Translations under genes and position numbers: made by a program | Assembly: GCA_032207245.1 (NCBI GenBank) | Contig: CM063502.1 | Location: 70,852,616 to 70,916,615 of the forward strand | DNA length: 64,000 bases | Direction of reading: 5' to 3' | Origin: Pardosa pseudoannulata | Lineage: Eukaryota > Arthropoda > Arachnida > Araneae > Lycosidae | The notes under the pieces: model-generated | The model's input: the letters and a program-made list of their open reading frames with translations, nothing else | What the model was told of the DNA's origin: nothing | Database searches by the model: none | Shown here: positions 52,827 through 64,000 of the stretch, piece by piece | How the letters are laid out: every line of letters starts with the position of its first letter | Position numbering within the stretch: the stretch's first letter is position 1

Positions 52827-53083
52827 TTAACCTTTAATTTGACAAGATGCTTTTTCTAATATTTTTCAATTTTAATTTCTGTTATTTTCCCATGTCTGTG
52901 TAGACATTAGAATCTCTGTAAAATAAACAAAAAAATATATCATTTTCAAAAAATATATCATATATAATTTTCTATTTTTGAGATAATTAATGTCCGCTGT
53001 GGCGAACACTGACAATTATGCTATACAGTAGTTATAAATATACATGTCCGGTGTAGCGGACTTAGCCCCAAATTAAGGGTTAA
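52827..53083. mobile_element. 257-bp piggyBac-like MITE, TTAA-flanked
   Basis: TTAA at 52827-52830 and 53080-53083. Read inward the ends are TTAACCTTTAATTTG and TTAACCCTTAATTTG. Near the right end a GTCCG-GTGTAG-CGGAC hairpin lies at 53046-53061, with a related GTCCGCTGTGGCGAAC at about 52992. No coding content. Confidence 0.78.
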
Positions 53084-53645
53084 GTTTCATTCAGATATTC
53101 TCATGGCAACTGCATTTTACAGTTATAATAGGTTTCATATCACTAGAATGCTCTTAACGATTGATTAATTTTTGGTTTTCTGGTGTATAAAAAAGTAAGA
53201 GGATCAGTAGTTAGATTAAAAAACATTAATCCCACATATATTTTATTTTCTTATCTTCATGCTTTGAATTTTTGATATACAAGTATAATATGCATTTGAG
53301 TTTGTTTAAAATAAAACAAGTTTCAAATGATCATCTATGTGATATCTAAACTATTATTTGGACACCAACTGAGAATTACCTTTTAAATGTCAATTCAGTG
53401 TCCAGTGGAATCTGTGAACTGGTAGGGAATCTATTCTTTGTTAGAGATCATATCCGCTGAAATATGTCTTTTTCCTGTTGGTTAGCCGTTTAATTGTGTA
53501 AGATATTTATACAGAAGAAAAACAACCATTAAAATGGATATATTTTATTTATGACCCTTAGGACCGGTTTCCACGACTAATCTCTATTTAAACGAAAATT
53601 GCGTCCCATTATTAGTTAGCGTCATGGGTTAGACGCGGTTAACCG

Positions 53646-54191
53646 CTAATCCTTTAAAGGTCACCGACATAAATTCTTTTGAGTTTGATTAAATTAGTTT
53701 ATAAATATTATCTATGAATCTTATAAATGCAAAATGTTTTAAAAACTTATTTTACAATACTTAGAGGGGTTTGGCTTAGAGGATACTAAGTCTAAGAGGT
53801 ATTGAGGGGTGGGGGTTAACTGGCAAACCCAACCCCTAGTACAGCTTGAACACAATACTTTTTAAAATTTTTAATTATATTGGAAGAACAATAAATAATA
53901 ATTCTCAAAAGGTATAATGAATAAATAGTTCAAAAATTTATAAGTGTTGTTTGAATAGAAATTTTTGTTTGGGGTTATAAGTGAAAAAAAAATCGAATTA
54001 TTAATTTTCCAGGTACTGCAAGTATAAATATATATATTTCAAAAGAAAAAAAATAAATTAAATGAAGTACTATTATCTATTGTAAGTTTTAAATCTCAAA
54101 AATAAAAAAATTGAAAAAAACATTCATATTTCTCATATAAAATGTTTAACAAGAGGTTTCGCTGTGAAACCACTGTCCACTAAAGGATTAA
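53646..54191. mobile_element. 546-bp piggyBac-like non-autonomous element, copy A
   Basis: The right flank is TTAA at 54188-54191; the left flank is CTAA, a probable mutated TTAA. Read inward the ends are TCCTTTAAAGGTCACC and TCCTTTAGTGGACAGTGG. A GGTTTC-GCTGT-GAAACC hairpin lies at 54155-54171, next to the right end. The interior, including GAGGGGTTTGGCTTAGA-type and ACAGCTTGAACA words and a run with TGGAAGAACAATAAAT, matches copy B at 55571 over most of its length. No transposase. Confidence 0.82.
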
Positions 54192-54194
54192 ACG

Positions 54195-55570
54195 ACTTTG
54201 ATGAGACCTGCGCTTATATTCTTAAACTTGCCATTCAAATTCAGCTTTATTACATTCGATTTGCTTTTAAATGATTTATTGGTTAACATTTCACACTAAT
54301 TAAATTTAATTCCTTAATTCGGGAAACTTTTTTATTTATTTCTTCCTATTCTTACTTAAAAATTAGTAAAATGTTCTTTGTTTTCCCATAACATTCCCCT
54401 TTAAATCAGAAAGACTATTAATGAATTAATTAGACAGAGACCCAAAATAATAAACACAGGGAGTGAGAGAATTTTTTTAATTAGAAGCAAATATAATGAT
54501 AGAAAGGAATTTTATACTTAGTAATTTTATACCTCCTAATATGTAAGAGATTATTCAAAATAATAAAGTTTAAACAGGAATTAATTGAAAATACCATAAA
54601 AATGCAAATATCCAAAATATCCAAAATACCATAAAAAATGTGCATTTTATTGCTAAATAAAATCTAATCTGAAATTTTAAACGCTTTTAGCTTCGCAAAA
54701 TTAAAACAAGGTTTCAGCAGTGTTTATATTTTTTTATTTGTTTACCAAATTTTAAACATTTACAAAAACTATAAATAAAAAAAACGATTAGAAATTAACA
54801 AAAAATCGTTAAAAAACCATTTGCATTTTTAAGTACTTAGTCTAGCATTTTTATTTTATTCATATTGATAAAACTTGATTAAACGAAAAAGTTTGTAATT
54901 ACATTCTTAGAGATTGTAATAATTACATTAACAACCAGTTACCTTCTTTAATAATGCTTACTGCATTACAAGAAAATTAAACATTTTAATGTGTATTTAG
55001 TGATTTTATGCATTGAAAAAAATTCCTTGGAATCATAATTACAGTTTAATTACCACTGATAATTATTTCTGTAAGAAAACGTATTATCCCTATTCCATTA
55101 CATGACTATTAAGAAAAAGGTATCTTTCATATAATTAGTGATATAATATGATGAAATTAGTGAAGAAATATTTATCTCATTTATACACTGGGCAAAGGTT
55201 ATTTCGTATTGATTTCTCTAAAGTAAGTTTATAGAAGGGATAGTTTTGACAACTTACATTTGATACTGTTTGTAACATTTTTCCGTGTTTTTTAGATTTA
55301 TACGTAATAATATATGGAAATCTAGTGTTTTCGGTAATAAATAATATTAGGAATATTCAATCTTCAACATTTAATTGAAAAAAGGGATATTATTTAAAGA
55401 ATACTTTTTTTCAAGATTTGAAATTTATAATTATAAAATGCAAAATTTTTTAGGCAATCTATAATATTCATATTTAGTATACAATCACAAATTTTCAATT
55501 ATACTAATTTCTATGCCTTCTTTTAGTTTTGTTTAAATTTCCCTATCAGTTCATGTTACTTATTGATCTA
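54195..55570. other. AT-rich sequence with no recognisable feature
   Basis: Nothing recognised between the two related piggyBac-like copies. Confidence 0.5.
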
Positions 55571-56471
<901 letters not shown>

Positions 56472-56479
56472 CTATACTT

Positions 56480-56640
56480 GTTCATCCCATTAAAATAATT
56501 AGCTCTTGAAAACATTCTTAAATATCATCTTCCATATTTTTCAGTCACGTTTAGGTCAGCACTATGAGATGGCCAAAACAAAGCGGATACCAGCTAGAAT
56601 TTGAAGCTAATTATAATAGGGCTCGTTGGTAGCAGGTATC
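56480..56640 (-). pseudogene. Possible Tc1 transposase scrap
   Basis: The minus strand reads WPSHSADLNVTEKYGR, resembling the Tc1 WPSQSPDLNPIENLW motif, with a shifted continuation KIWKMIFKNVFKS that would fit the segment after it. It is short and frameshifted, with no terminal repeats, so confidence is low. It abuts the right end of copy B. Confidence 0.38.
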
Positions 56641-56803
56641 TAGATATAGAACAAACTAAAATGTCTCAGAAATAACCGCATCAGTCGTAAGATTTTATTA
56701 CTTAGGATTTTAATCACACAACTCATATGAAACTTGAATTGCAAATATATTTATAAATAGACAACAATACTTACACCAGGGGTTTGGCATTTTTTCATAC
56801 CAG

Positions 56804-57707
56804 TTAACCCATATTGTACCACACTAAATATTTCTGAAAGCTTTTAAAACTTTATAGATAACATTAAATATGGTGTAACTAAGCATATAAAACCAAAATT
56901 TTGAAAATAAATTTCAATTTTTAAGTAATTAGCTGTCCTATAATTAGGCCAACGGTCCAATACACTACTAAAATTTAACAAAATCACTTACTTTGCATTA
57001 GGCTGATTCATAGGTAAAATTTGGGAAAACATTCAAAGCAAAGTTCAACATTACATTTTAAGCACACTGTTCTTGCTTTTCTTTTGCAGTTCTTGAACTG
57101 GCATTTTTGGTAAGGGGTAATAGAAAAAGGATATCCGTTGTAGGATGCTAATACCCAAAATTTATATCCAAATTTTCAGGTTTATTTTTCATGAACACCT
57201 TGCAACTGTGCCTTCCAAAATATTTTACCATTCTTTCATCGATGGTGAGATTTTCAGAAAATATACCAAATTGCTTCAAAGTTATGCGGATTTTGTTATA
57301 AAAAGGTCGAATTTTTTAATAACAATCTTGTGAAGCAATTGAAGAATTATCGTTAAAATGGATAAAATGTTTGGTGTCATAATACCGTTTACTGGACCTA
57401 GCGTTACTCACCAATATAGTGCCAATGTCTGGAGTACTACAAGTAACCTCCACTATGTTTGAAAAAAAATAATAATAAATAAAAAAAATAATGATTAAAA
57501 AATAACAATTTTTAAGGGGTTGCTAAAAATAAATTTTACAATACAATATATTTTGATTTCTCAGGGTTTTTTTTTGTTACTATGATAAAGTGTGTCTATT
57601 TTAAAGGTCCTAAACTAAAATCCACTCAGAAAATATTTATAACTTTATTATTAAATGGAATTCTATTTGCTGTCCTGTTTATAGGACAGCGGTCCAATAT
57701 GGGTTAA
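56804..57707 (-). mobile_element. piggyBac element with transposase remnant, TTAA-flanked
   Basis: TTAA at 56804-56807 and 57704-57707 enclose a 904-bp element. Read inward the ends are TTAACCCATATTGTACC and TTAACCCATATTGGACC. Near the right end a GCTGTCC-(8 nt)-GGACAGC hairpin lies at 57669-57690. A decayed direct copy of that right-end sequence occurs internally at about 56931-56962 (GCTGTCCTATAATTAGG and ACGGTCCAATA). The element retains part of the transposase on the minus strand and is otherwise deleted. Confidence 0.9.
57116..57330 (-). pseudogene. piggyBac transposase core remnant
   Basis: The minus strand reads LKQFGIFSENLTIDERMVKY followed by FGRHSCKVFMKNKPE, then after a frameshift FGYKFWVLASYNGYPFSIT. 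This is the central RNase-H-like part of piggyBac transposases: the 'SIDE.M..YFGRHS.K.F.R.KP.RFGYK.W.LAS..GY' stretch, which contains one of the three catalytic aspartates (in the IDE triplet). N- and C-terminal domains are missing, with stops beyond both ends. It gives strong independent support for the piggyBac assignment of the flanking TTAA ends. Confidence 0.85.
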
Positions 57708-57709
57708 GT

Positions 57710-58142
57710 ATCTCTTATTGTTTCCTTTCATAATCCTTAGCTTAACTGTAATTATAAAAACGTTTTGTCTTTAATAGGTAAATAATACCTCACTCCTTAC
57801 TGATCAACTCTTATCGGATTTCTTCAAAGATTCAGTATATTATCTCTGTAATATTTTGGGCCGTGAGTATTTTTCTAATTTTTGATTCATATGAAATCTT
57901 AATTCGTAATATTCTGAATTCAAGTTTGTTATTGTTATTTCTGATTGCACTTGGTCAAACCAAAGCACGATGAAGCCATACGCTGCTCATCTTCAGGCAA
58001 AGGAATGTGCGTTTGGTTTTAACGAGCACAGCTGGGATGAAACCAGGACTTATGCTCAAGTGGGTCCTCGTAATTTAGAAGCAGGTACCAAGAATAGAAA
58101 CCATAAGCTTAAACTTCCACCCCTAGAGGTATTGATTGAGAA
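57710..58142. other. Unassigned region with a 65-codon frame of unknown meaning
   Basis: A 65-codon frame at 57970-58167 (MKPYAAHLQAKECAFGFNEH at its start) is less biased in composition than the usual chance frames but resembles nothing I recognise, has no clear splice context, and its last codons enter the foldback at 58143. I do not call a gene. Confidence 0.35.
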
Positions 58143-58319
58143 CTTGGAGGACAGATTTAAGTTTTAATTGTTGAAATGAATTAAAAAATCTCAATGACTG
58201 CATCAATTTATATAATTGTAATAAAATATATTACAATATATCACAATTATATAAATCCGTGCAGTCATTGAAAGTTTATAATCGTTTTCAATAATTAAAA
58301 CGTAAATTCGTCCTCCAAG
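58143..58319. repeat. 177-bp foldback with about 80-bp imperfect arms
   Basis: CTTGGAGGACAGATTTAAG at 58143 pairs with CGTAAATTCGTCCTCCAAG ending at 58319. Inner parts pair as well: GTTTTAATTGTTGAAA with TTTTCAATAATTAAAAC, CAATGACTGCA with TGCAGTCATTG, and TTTATATAATTGT with ACAATTATATAAA, leaving a loop of about 20 bp. No target-site duplication is obvious. It could be a fold-back MITE or an inverted duplication. Confidence 0.88.
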
Positions 58320-59897
58320 GGAATTATAATTGTAATATTTTTGTCAGATTATATGAAAAATTATGTTACAAAGAGTATATTAATATTTCAGTAATATTTT
58401 AAATTAAGAATAGTAATGTCTGATTTTTCAAAAATTATTATATGGATTATTTTGATTATATTTTAAATGATATGTGTGCAAAGTTTTATATCTTTATGCC
58501 TGAAGTTATTAAATTATTTATGAGCTTTGTAACATACTAAGTTACAAAGAATACATATAATATGTATCAGTAATGAAATTATAAAAGAAATAGATGCGTA
58601 CCTTTTTCATTGCCTGTTTTAATATTAATTTCGATTTATCTGTTGCCTGAAATGAAGATGCCGTTTTCAATTTCACGAGCACTGTCATTATTAATTACAT
58701 AGAGGAATACATCATTTAACTTAGTAAAATGTGACATTTGTTTCTGTCGAGTGTAATGTTTAACTCAATAAAATTAACATTCATTTATCTTTGTAGGATT
58801 TGGGGTGATTAGTATTCTGGTCATGTCAGAAGTTCAGCAGTCGAGATTTTCACCAGTCGAAGTAACACTGAATAAAGTTTTCAGGGAAAAAGCCTGACAT
58901 TTTAAATGATCAGAGTAAGTTAATTGATCCAATAGATGCAGTTTAAACAAATTTACAACTTTAAGATTTGAGTTCATTTATTTAGTATTACATTTAATGT
59001 AAGAGTTTTGCATTATATTAATTACAGTTCTCTATATATCTGTATTCCTCTATATTTCTAGTATTAATTACATCCCTTATATTAATTACTTTTAATTAAG
59101 AGAATATTTAAATGAATATAAGATATAAGGGAATATAAGAGATAAGAATAAATAATTTACAATAATAGCTTTATATATAGATATATATTTAAATACTTGT
59201 GTATTATATGTACCACATATAATAAAATAATAATAATCAATTAATAGAAGTACATACATGTAAATATATGTACATATGCATGGATTTATATAAATACAAA
59301 ACCATTTATTTTATTTAACCATCAAAGATCCACCAGAAATACAAAATGCTCAAGCAAGGAGGTCAATTTCTTACACGACGATAAACTGAATTAAATCAAG
59401 TTTCTGCAACTGAATATTTTTTTATTTCATTAAAACATCTTTTAGTCATGGTTGTAGTATTTAAATTTCAGACTTAAATTACTTTTTCGCAGTTTCATTT
59501 ATCTTACATTAATTTTCTTTATACATAGATTTTTTTCTATTTTTTCTAAATTTCCGGGCTTTGATCGCTACAATGTTTTACTTAAAACTATGCATAGTTA
59601 TACAAAGTATTTCGTTCAATTATAGGTTGTAGAAGTATGAGATAAAATAAAAATAATTGCTTGCACATTCAACAAAAATAAATTAAAAGTAACATAAATG
59701 AAATCCTATAACCAAATATTTGTTTATGAACCTAATAATTTATTATAATAATTAAGGTAATTAATTAATCTACAATGTTTTTAAAAGTTGTTGTATAATT
59801 TTGTGAAAGTTTAATAATTTAATTAGAATCTAAACTAGGGTAAATTTTAGTGTGTTATATATTATATGTAAGGAAAATCATTATTTGTATATTTAAA
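58320..59897. other. AT-rich sequence with no recognisable feature
   Basis: Nothing recognised beyond short internal echoes such as TTATGTTACAAAGAGTATAT and TAAGTTACAAAGAATACATA about 175 bp apart. Confidence 0.5.
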
Positions 59898-59947
59898 ATA
59901 TTGTCACGGAGATTCGAATGAACACACCGTTTAGCCTAACAGACAAA

Positions 59948-59953
59948 TTTATT
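59948..59953 (-). terminator. Polyadenylation signal AATAAA of the putative LTR
   Basis: On the minus strand, about 65 bp after the TATA box and about 47 bp before the LTR end: the expected order for U3-R-U5. Confidence 0.5.
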
Positions 59954-60018
59954 GAAGCAAAGTAACAACTCGCAAATTTACAAGATCGAGAATGTGTCTA
60001 CAACTAGTGGGTATCAGC

Positions 60019-60025
60019 TTTTATA
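60019..60025 (-). promoter_or_regulatory. TATA box of the putative LTR
   Basis: TATAAAA on the minus strand in the context GGGTATAAAAGC, which is GC-flanked in the manner of core promoters. Confidence 0.5.
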
Positions 60026-60136
60026 CCCGAACAGAATATCCGAGAAATAACTAATTTACATAATAAAGAAAGATCAAGAATGTTAGAGAACACAAGGCAA
60101 CATAAGTTATTACTTTTTAAAGTAATCAATCGCCAT

Positions 60137-60212
60137 GACGAGCACCGAACCCACAAACTTTAGATGTGGGTTTCGTGCTCTGACCATTCAGCCATTGAGA
60201 TCGTTTGCAAAG
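60137..60212 (-). other. tRNA-like (SINE-head) hairpin within the LTR region
   Basis: The minus strand reads ATGGCTGAATGGTCAGAGCA (A-box-like) and GTGGGTTCGGTGCTC (B-box-like). The plus-strand segments GAGCACCGAACCCACA (60140-60155) and TGTGGGTTTCGTGCTC (60165-60180) form a 16-bp stem with two mismatches and a 9-nt loop. It does not fold as a proper cloverleaf, so it is a tRNA-derived SINE head or pseudo-tRNA and not a tRNA gene. Confidence 0.55.
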
Positions 60213-60231
60213 CTCTTTTATTCGGCAATAT

Positions 60232-61900
60232 ATTAAAATATTGAATATTTTAAAAGTCACCTTAAATGTTATACATTATATTGGTATCGAGATAATTTCA
60301 TCTTACATTAACTTTGACCTTACAGAAGTATATATTATATGCTATTACACTATATTTAAATTCTCATTGGGTTCTTAATCATTAATATAACATAGTGTTA
60401 TAATTTAAACCATCCCCCTACTTTTGAATGATTAAAAATAACCTAAAGTCTTAACTATAATTTTAAAATTAATATTCCATCACACTACACACTACGTTGA
60501 TTGAAAGCAGAACCTTTAATCTTCTAAAATATTATCAGCCTTTGATTAAGGAAAATACTCTTTAAAAAGTTTCACGAAAAGTCATATTCCCTTAAACATT
60601 TCATTAAAATCTTTAATGAAATTGACTTAAATAGCTGTACTCAAATATGCCAAAAAAACGAGGTTTTAACAGCGCCATTGGAAAGTACATCTACCTAATA
60701 ACATCTTAATGTAACTTAAAGATCGCCATCATTAAGCAGTTTTATCTATAAAAATCATTAATGGAAAAGTAGTAACATAAACTTGCTACGGCCTCTTCGA
60801 AAATTACTGCGACTTACAGCGCATTATTTTAAATGACTCTTGCCATTATTTTTAATTTTTTTAGGATATATATTTATAACAAAATAGTTTGACCATCATC
60901 AAGGTATTTTTATTAATAAATTTTCTTTTACAGAAATTAATTTTTAAGGCACGATATTTGCGTATATTACTTAATAGTTTTGAAGAGCTAATGTGCTGTT
61001 TAAAGTAAAGAATCATGGTAACTTATTGTATTAATTTCTTTCTTATTTTTTGGAGAACAAAATATTTAGGTGTTTTTGCGTAGATTGCACAAGATTTATT
61101 TCAGGTTTTTTGGAAGGATGGTATTTTTGTTACCATACTTAATTTAATGTCCTCTAAATTTAAAAAGTGACTACTTTTAATATGTAATGATACAAGTAAT
61201 ACCGGTAAATACCTAATAATAAGCCATAATTCTATAGTGACTTCTTTGGGAAAAGAGTCACTTTGTGTTTACTTACAGTAAATGTAACATCATAAATTTT
61301 TAAACCTTATTCTTAATTCTAGTTAAAAGAAAGTGATATTAAAATTTTTTTCTGATCAGTATGTAACTAGCTCCTTTTTATAAAATTTTCCTTTTCCCCA
61401 ATGATCCATTTGTGATATTTAATATTGAACAATTCACGAGAAAATCTTCATGCAATAAAGAGTAATAATTTATTTTTCATACATGGAACACATACTCACC
61501 TGATTAAACAAAGTATTTGATAAACTCGAAAACCAAATAGCTGTGGGGAAATGTTTTCTTCTTTTAAAACTATTGAATAAATGAATCTTTTTTCTCTCAT
61601 ACTCGGAATAACGCATATATTGTGGAATATAAAACTTAAAGTAATTTAGTATAAACTTTTGTAAAACCCATATTTACTTTGGTAAACGAAATGAAGAAGT
61701 AAATAACACAATGCAGAACTATTCACTTTTTTCTAAACTAGTGATAGATGATTATAATAGTAACGCTTTGATTATTGCCAACACAAGCTATGAATTTTTA
61801 TGAATAATAAAATTAATTATAGTATATGTTACATAAACATGAACATAGACTAAAATAAAACACGTTCGGTGAAATCTGTAAATGTTCACCGAAAAACTAC
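60232..61900. other. AT-rich sequence with no recognisable feature
   Basis: Nothing recognised. Confidence 0.5.
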
Positions 61901-61904
61901 GTGG

Positions 61905-62052
61905 ACATTGTGACCATGAACATACTTTAAGTGCCCCAGTCACTTTTAACAAATACGGCCGATCGTAGACTTGCTCGAGCTTCGAACCGGCAACCCTTCA
62001 GTTTTTAGAGCGTTGCCTTTGTAGACTGAGCTACCACGGTTCAGCGCGTCCC
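61905..62052 (-). mobile_element. tRNA-derived SINE head, rearranged
   Basis: The minus strand reads CGTGGTAGCTCAGTC (A-box part) and GGTTGCCGGTTCGAAGC (B-box part) in the right order, with an unusual interval: TAGAGCGTTGCCTTTGTAGA, normally sense D-to-anticodon sequence, lies in the opposite orientation between them. The tail reads GACTGGGGCACTTAAAG toward 61920. The interval prevents a tRNA fold. Confidence 0.55.
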
Positions 62053-62059
62053 ATAACAT

Positions 62060-63455
62060 CATAAATGATAAATTTTTGTCGTAGACACCTTAAAACATAG
62101 CTTCAATTATTGTTAAAGTTTAAAATCCCAAATCATGTTTTAATGATTTTATGTCAGCATCTAACTTATTATTGTCTTTAAAAGAAAGGTGGGCATGATT
62201 TTTGGAAGTATAAAGCTAGGAATTTCTTTGAAGCTTATTAATATAATAATTCAAGAGGCTATCAAACTCTACATAAGGCCTCTTTGACATTTGAGAGGAA
62301 TTTGGCGGTATGTCGGTTAACTTTGGGGCTTTCCATAGGTACGAATAAACATTGATATGAATTAATATAAATCTCTACAACATTGTTTGTAAATTAAATG
62401 CAATGTACATACGCAACACGAAATGATAAATTAAAAACGGCATGTTATTGAAACGAAAATACTACAATTGAAATCGTTTTAATAAGCTTGGTATTTTGTG
62501 AGAATTTCAGGTTTTATTTTGTAATATAACCATGTATTTTCTCAGTAATATTTGAATCAATTTAATAATACATATTATACCCTTTCTCTTTGAACAGCAT
62601 TATTAATTTTCCAAACCAAATCAAGATCTGTAAAAGTAAGAAAAAAACACCCTATAACTCACCAATAAAGAAATAAAAATACGAAGTGTTCGCAGGCTTT
62701 GAAAACAATTTCCTTCAGATTTCTTTCGTACAATACTTAAGAAATGAAGACTTTTTGGTTTGCAGACTAAAGTGCTGACCTTAAAACCTCTACTCCACGC
62801 TAGTAATACTTTGATTAATGCGAATGCCAATGCTGCGTGCTAACTTCGTGTTGAATAATTAAGTTAACTATAGTATATGTAGCATAAACCCAGCGAAAAA
62901 CAAGAAGTTTCCAATAATCGAAAACCTTGAAATTTTTCACCTTTACCATTGAATCAATAAGTTTAAGACTTCTGTAGTACACTTACTCATCGATGAAAAT
63001 TGCAAGATGAAGACATCGTTAAAATCCATTAATATTTAGTTAAGTATTGTGGGATCGTCTATTAACTTAAAATATTGTTCAGTAAGAGATATATGGTATA
63101 ATTTTAAAACTGGTGCTTTTAACATGTTACGAAATATTTTTTCAAGTATACTGTTTCTTCTATAATCTTTTAAAATTTAATATTCACAGTCAAGCAAAAA
63201 TTGTTTTTGTACCTAATAGTTTTATTTAATAAAATTAGAAGCATGTTACGTAGAAATAATCCTCTCTGCAGGTATGTATTAGTTATCTAAACCTTAGAAG
63301 TGTTTTATTATTATTTTATGCATACTGCAATAAAGTTATGAATTTTAGTGCTTTCTCAATAATAAAAAATTAAAAAAATTGTGTTGCTTTAATATCTATA
63401 TCTAATCAATGTTCTCTAGGGATAGCATTAATGTATACCACAATTTCGTGAAATT
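62060..63455. other. AT-rich sequence with no recognisable feature
   Basis: Chance frames only, such as 69 codons on the minus strand at 62621-62830. Confidence 0.5.
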
Positions 63456-63479
63456 GCGAATAGGTAGATTGCTGCTGGT

Positions 63480-63600
63480 GCATTTATGAGTTAGAATACT
63501 ACTGTTGGCATGGATGATTAATAGCTGCTCTGAAACGGTTTTAAGTAGTAGGTCCCAGTTAGTCTTTGAGTAGCCAGAGAGTAGATCGTACCACTTCAAA
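63480..63600 (+). mobile_element. SINE fragment (body)
   Basis: CTACTGTTGGCATGGATGAT, TTTTAAGTAGTAGGTCCCAG and TTAGTC align in order with the SINE body; the head upstream is not recognisable. A minus-strand frame of 81 codons overlapping it (63402-63647) is therefore unlikely to be a gene. Confidence 0.62.
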
Positions 63601-63604
63601 ATAA

Positions 63605-64000
63605 TACTCAAACTTTCTCTCCGCTTTAAGGGTTGAATAAATTGCAAATAACAAAATGAAAAATTGAAGCATATAAATTTGACTTTAAAAATGTTTGTAA
63701 ATTGCTTTATCTACATAGATCTCAAAATAAACTTTCATATTTATCTGTTCGAGTCTAAGATAAATTCTAATGAAATTATATTTTGTGTATCTACTTATAA
63801 ATATTTTTACAGGACAGAAATATTTTTATCGTTGAATGTGATATAAATGCACGGTTATTTTGAATATTTTATTAGATGTTCTAATACGTTTTTATAAATG
63901 TCAAAATTTGTATCTAAGGGTATTTAAAAAGAGTTTCGAAACATCTGTATCACTGAATATTTAAAGCATCCATGTTTAAACTATGATTATGTTTGTTGCT
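63605..64000. other. AT-rich sequence to the window edge
   Basis: Nothing recognised. Confidence 0.5.

Larger units (their letters stand above)
59902..60227 (-). mobile_element. Probable solo LTR of a gypsy-like retrotransposon
   Basis: Read on the minus strand, the 326-bp segment begins TGCCGAATAAAAG and ends CTCCGTGACA, giving TG...CA termini. A 4-bp direct repeat ATAT flanks it at 59898-59901 and 60228-60231. Within it, in LTR order, are a TATA box GGGTATAAAAGC (TATAAAA at 60019-60025), then about 65 bp downstream a polyadenylation signal AATAAA (59948-59953), and then the end. No internal retrotransposon sequence or second LTR is present, so this would be a solo LTR left by recombination. 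The ATAT duplication is weak evidence in AT-rich DNA, and the outer 90 bp carry a tRNA-like block that may be a separate insertion. Confidence 0.55.

Noticed and set aside
57145..57333. 62-codon plus-strand frame
   Set aside because: It is antisense to the piggyBac transposase remnant on the minus strand.
60137..60212. tRNA gene on the minus strand
   Set aside because: A- and B-box-like sequences are present, but acceptor and T-arm pairing fails and the segment instead forms one long hairpin.
61960..62052. tRNA gene on the minus strand
   Set aside because: The interval between boxes contains an inverted segment and no cloverleaf can be drawn; body-like sequence follows as in a SINE.

Overview
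This 64 kb window looks like gene-free, AT-rich eukaryotic (metazoan) DNA. I found no convincing host protein-coding gene, no rRNA, no bona fide tRNA gene, no CRISPR array and no bacterial-style operon. The base composition, the very long (TA)n and (TA)n(TG)n microsatellites, the tRNA-derived SINE copies and the mix of DNA transposons (hAT, Tc1, mariner, pogo, piggyBac) suggest an invertebrate, plausibly an arthropod. The species cannot be fixed from the sequence alone.

Layout. 1-5.1 kb: nested tandem duplications (units of about 370, 500-560 and 497 bp), two of them ending in (TA)n tracts. 6.7-8.5 kb: the most coding-like object, an uninterrupted hAT (ZBED5/FAM200-like) transposase frame with a recognisable right terminal inverted repeat but no left one. 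9.8-10.1 kb: (TA)n. 10.8-11.8 kb: a complete but internally deleted mariner, followed by a SINE. 13.4-13.9 kb: (TA)n(TG)n. 14.9-17.5 kb: SINE, 35-bp minisatellite and a perfect 28-bp foldback. 19.2-19.8 kb: a piggyBac relic that keeps the transposase cysteine-rich C terminus. 21.7-24.3 kb: a diverged segmental duplication holding a 180-bp tandem array and a 305-bp TA-flanked MITE. 27.0-27.6 kb: a SINE-derived sequence tandemised three times (210-bp unit). 30-37 kb: SINE scraps and further two-copy tandem duplications. 37.3-42.1 kb: AT-rich simple repeats around a decayed Tc1 transposase. 42.6-43.5 kb: a second Tc1 with both terminal repeats. 44.2-48 kb: a 282-bp tandem duplication, pogo/Tigger HTH remains, a SINE and a mariner C-terminal remnant. 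49.3-49.9 kb: a 680-bp (TA)n block. 52.5-57.7 kb: a SINE and four TTAA-flanked piggyBac-like elements. 58.1-58.3 kb: a 177-bp foldback. 59.9-60.2 kb: a probable solo LTR. 62-63.6 kb: SINE heads.

How the parts relate. Almost everything recognisable is transposable-element debris or replication-slippage product. The cut-and-paste families here target TA (Tc1, mariner, MITE) or TTAA (piggyBac), both abundant in this DNA, which fits the density of DNA transposons. Tandem duplications of 0.2-0.6 kb recur at least eight times, some with microsatellites at the unit boundaries. I did not find a previously undescribed biological system. The points most worth following are the intact hAT frame, the piggyBac-like ends that share a hairpin architecture, the solo LTR carrying a tRNA-like hairpin, and the MITE with a paralogous empty site.
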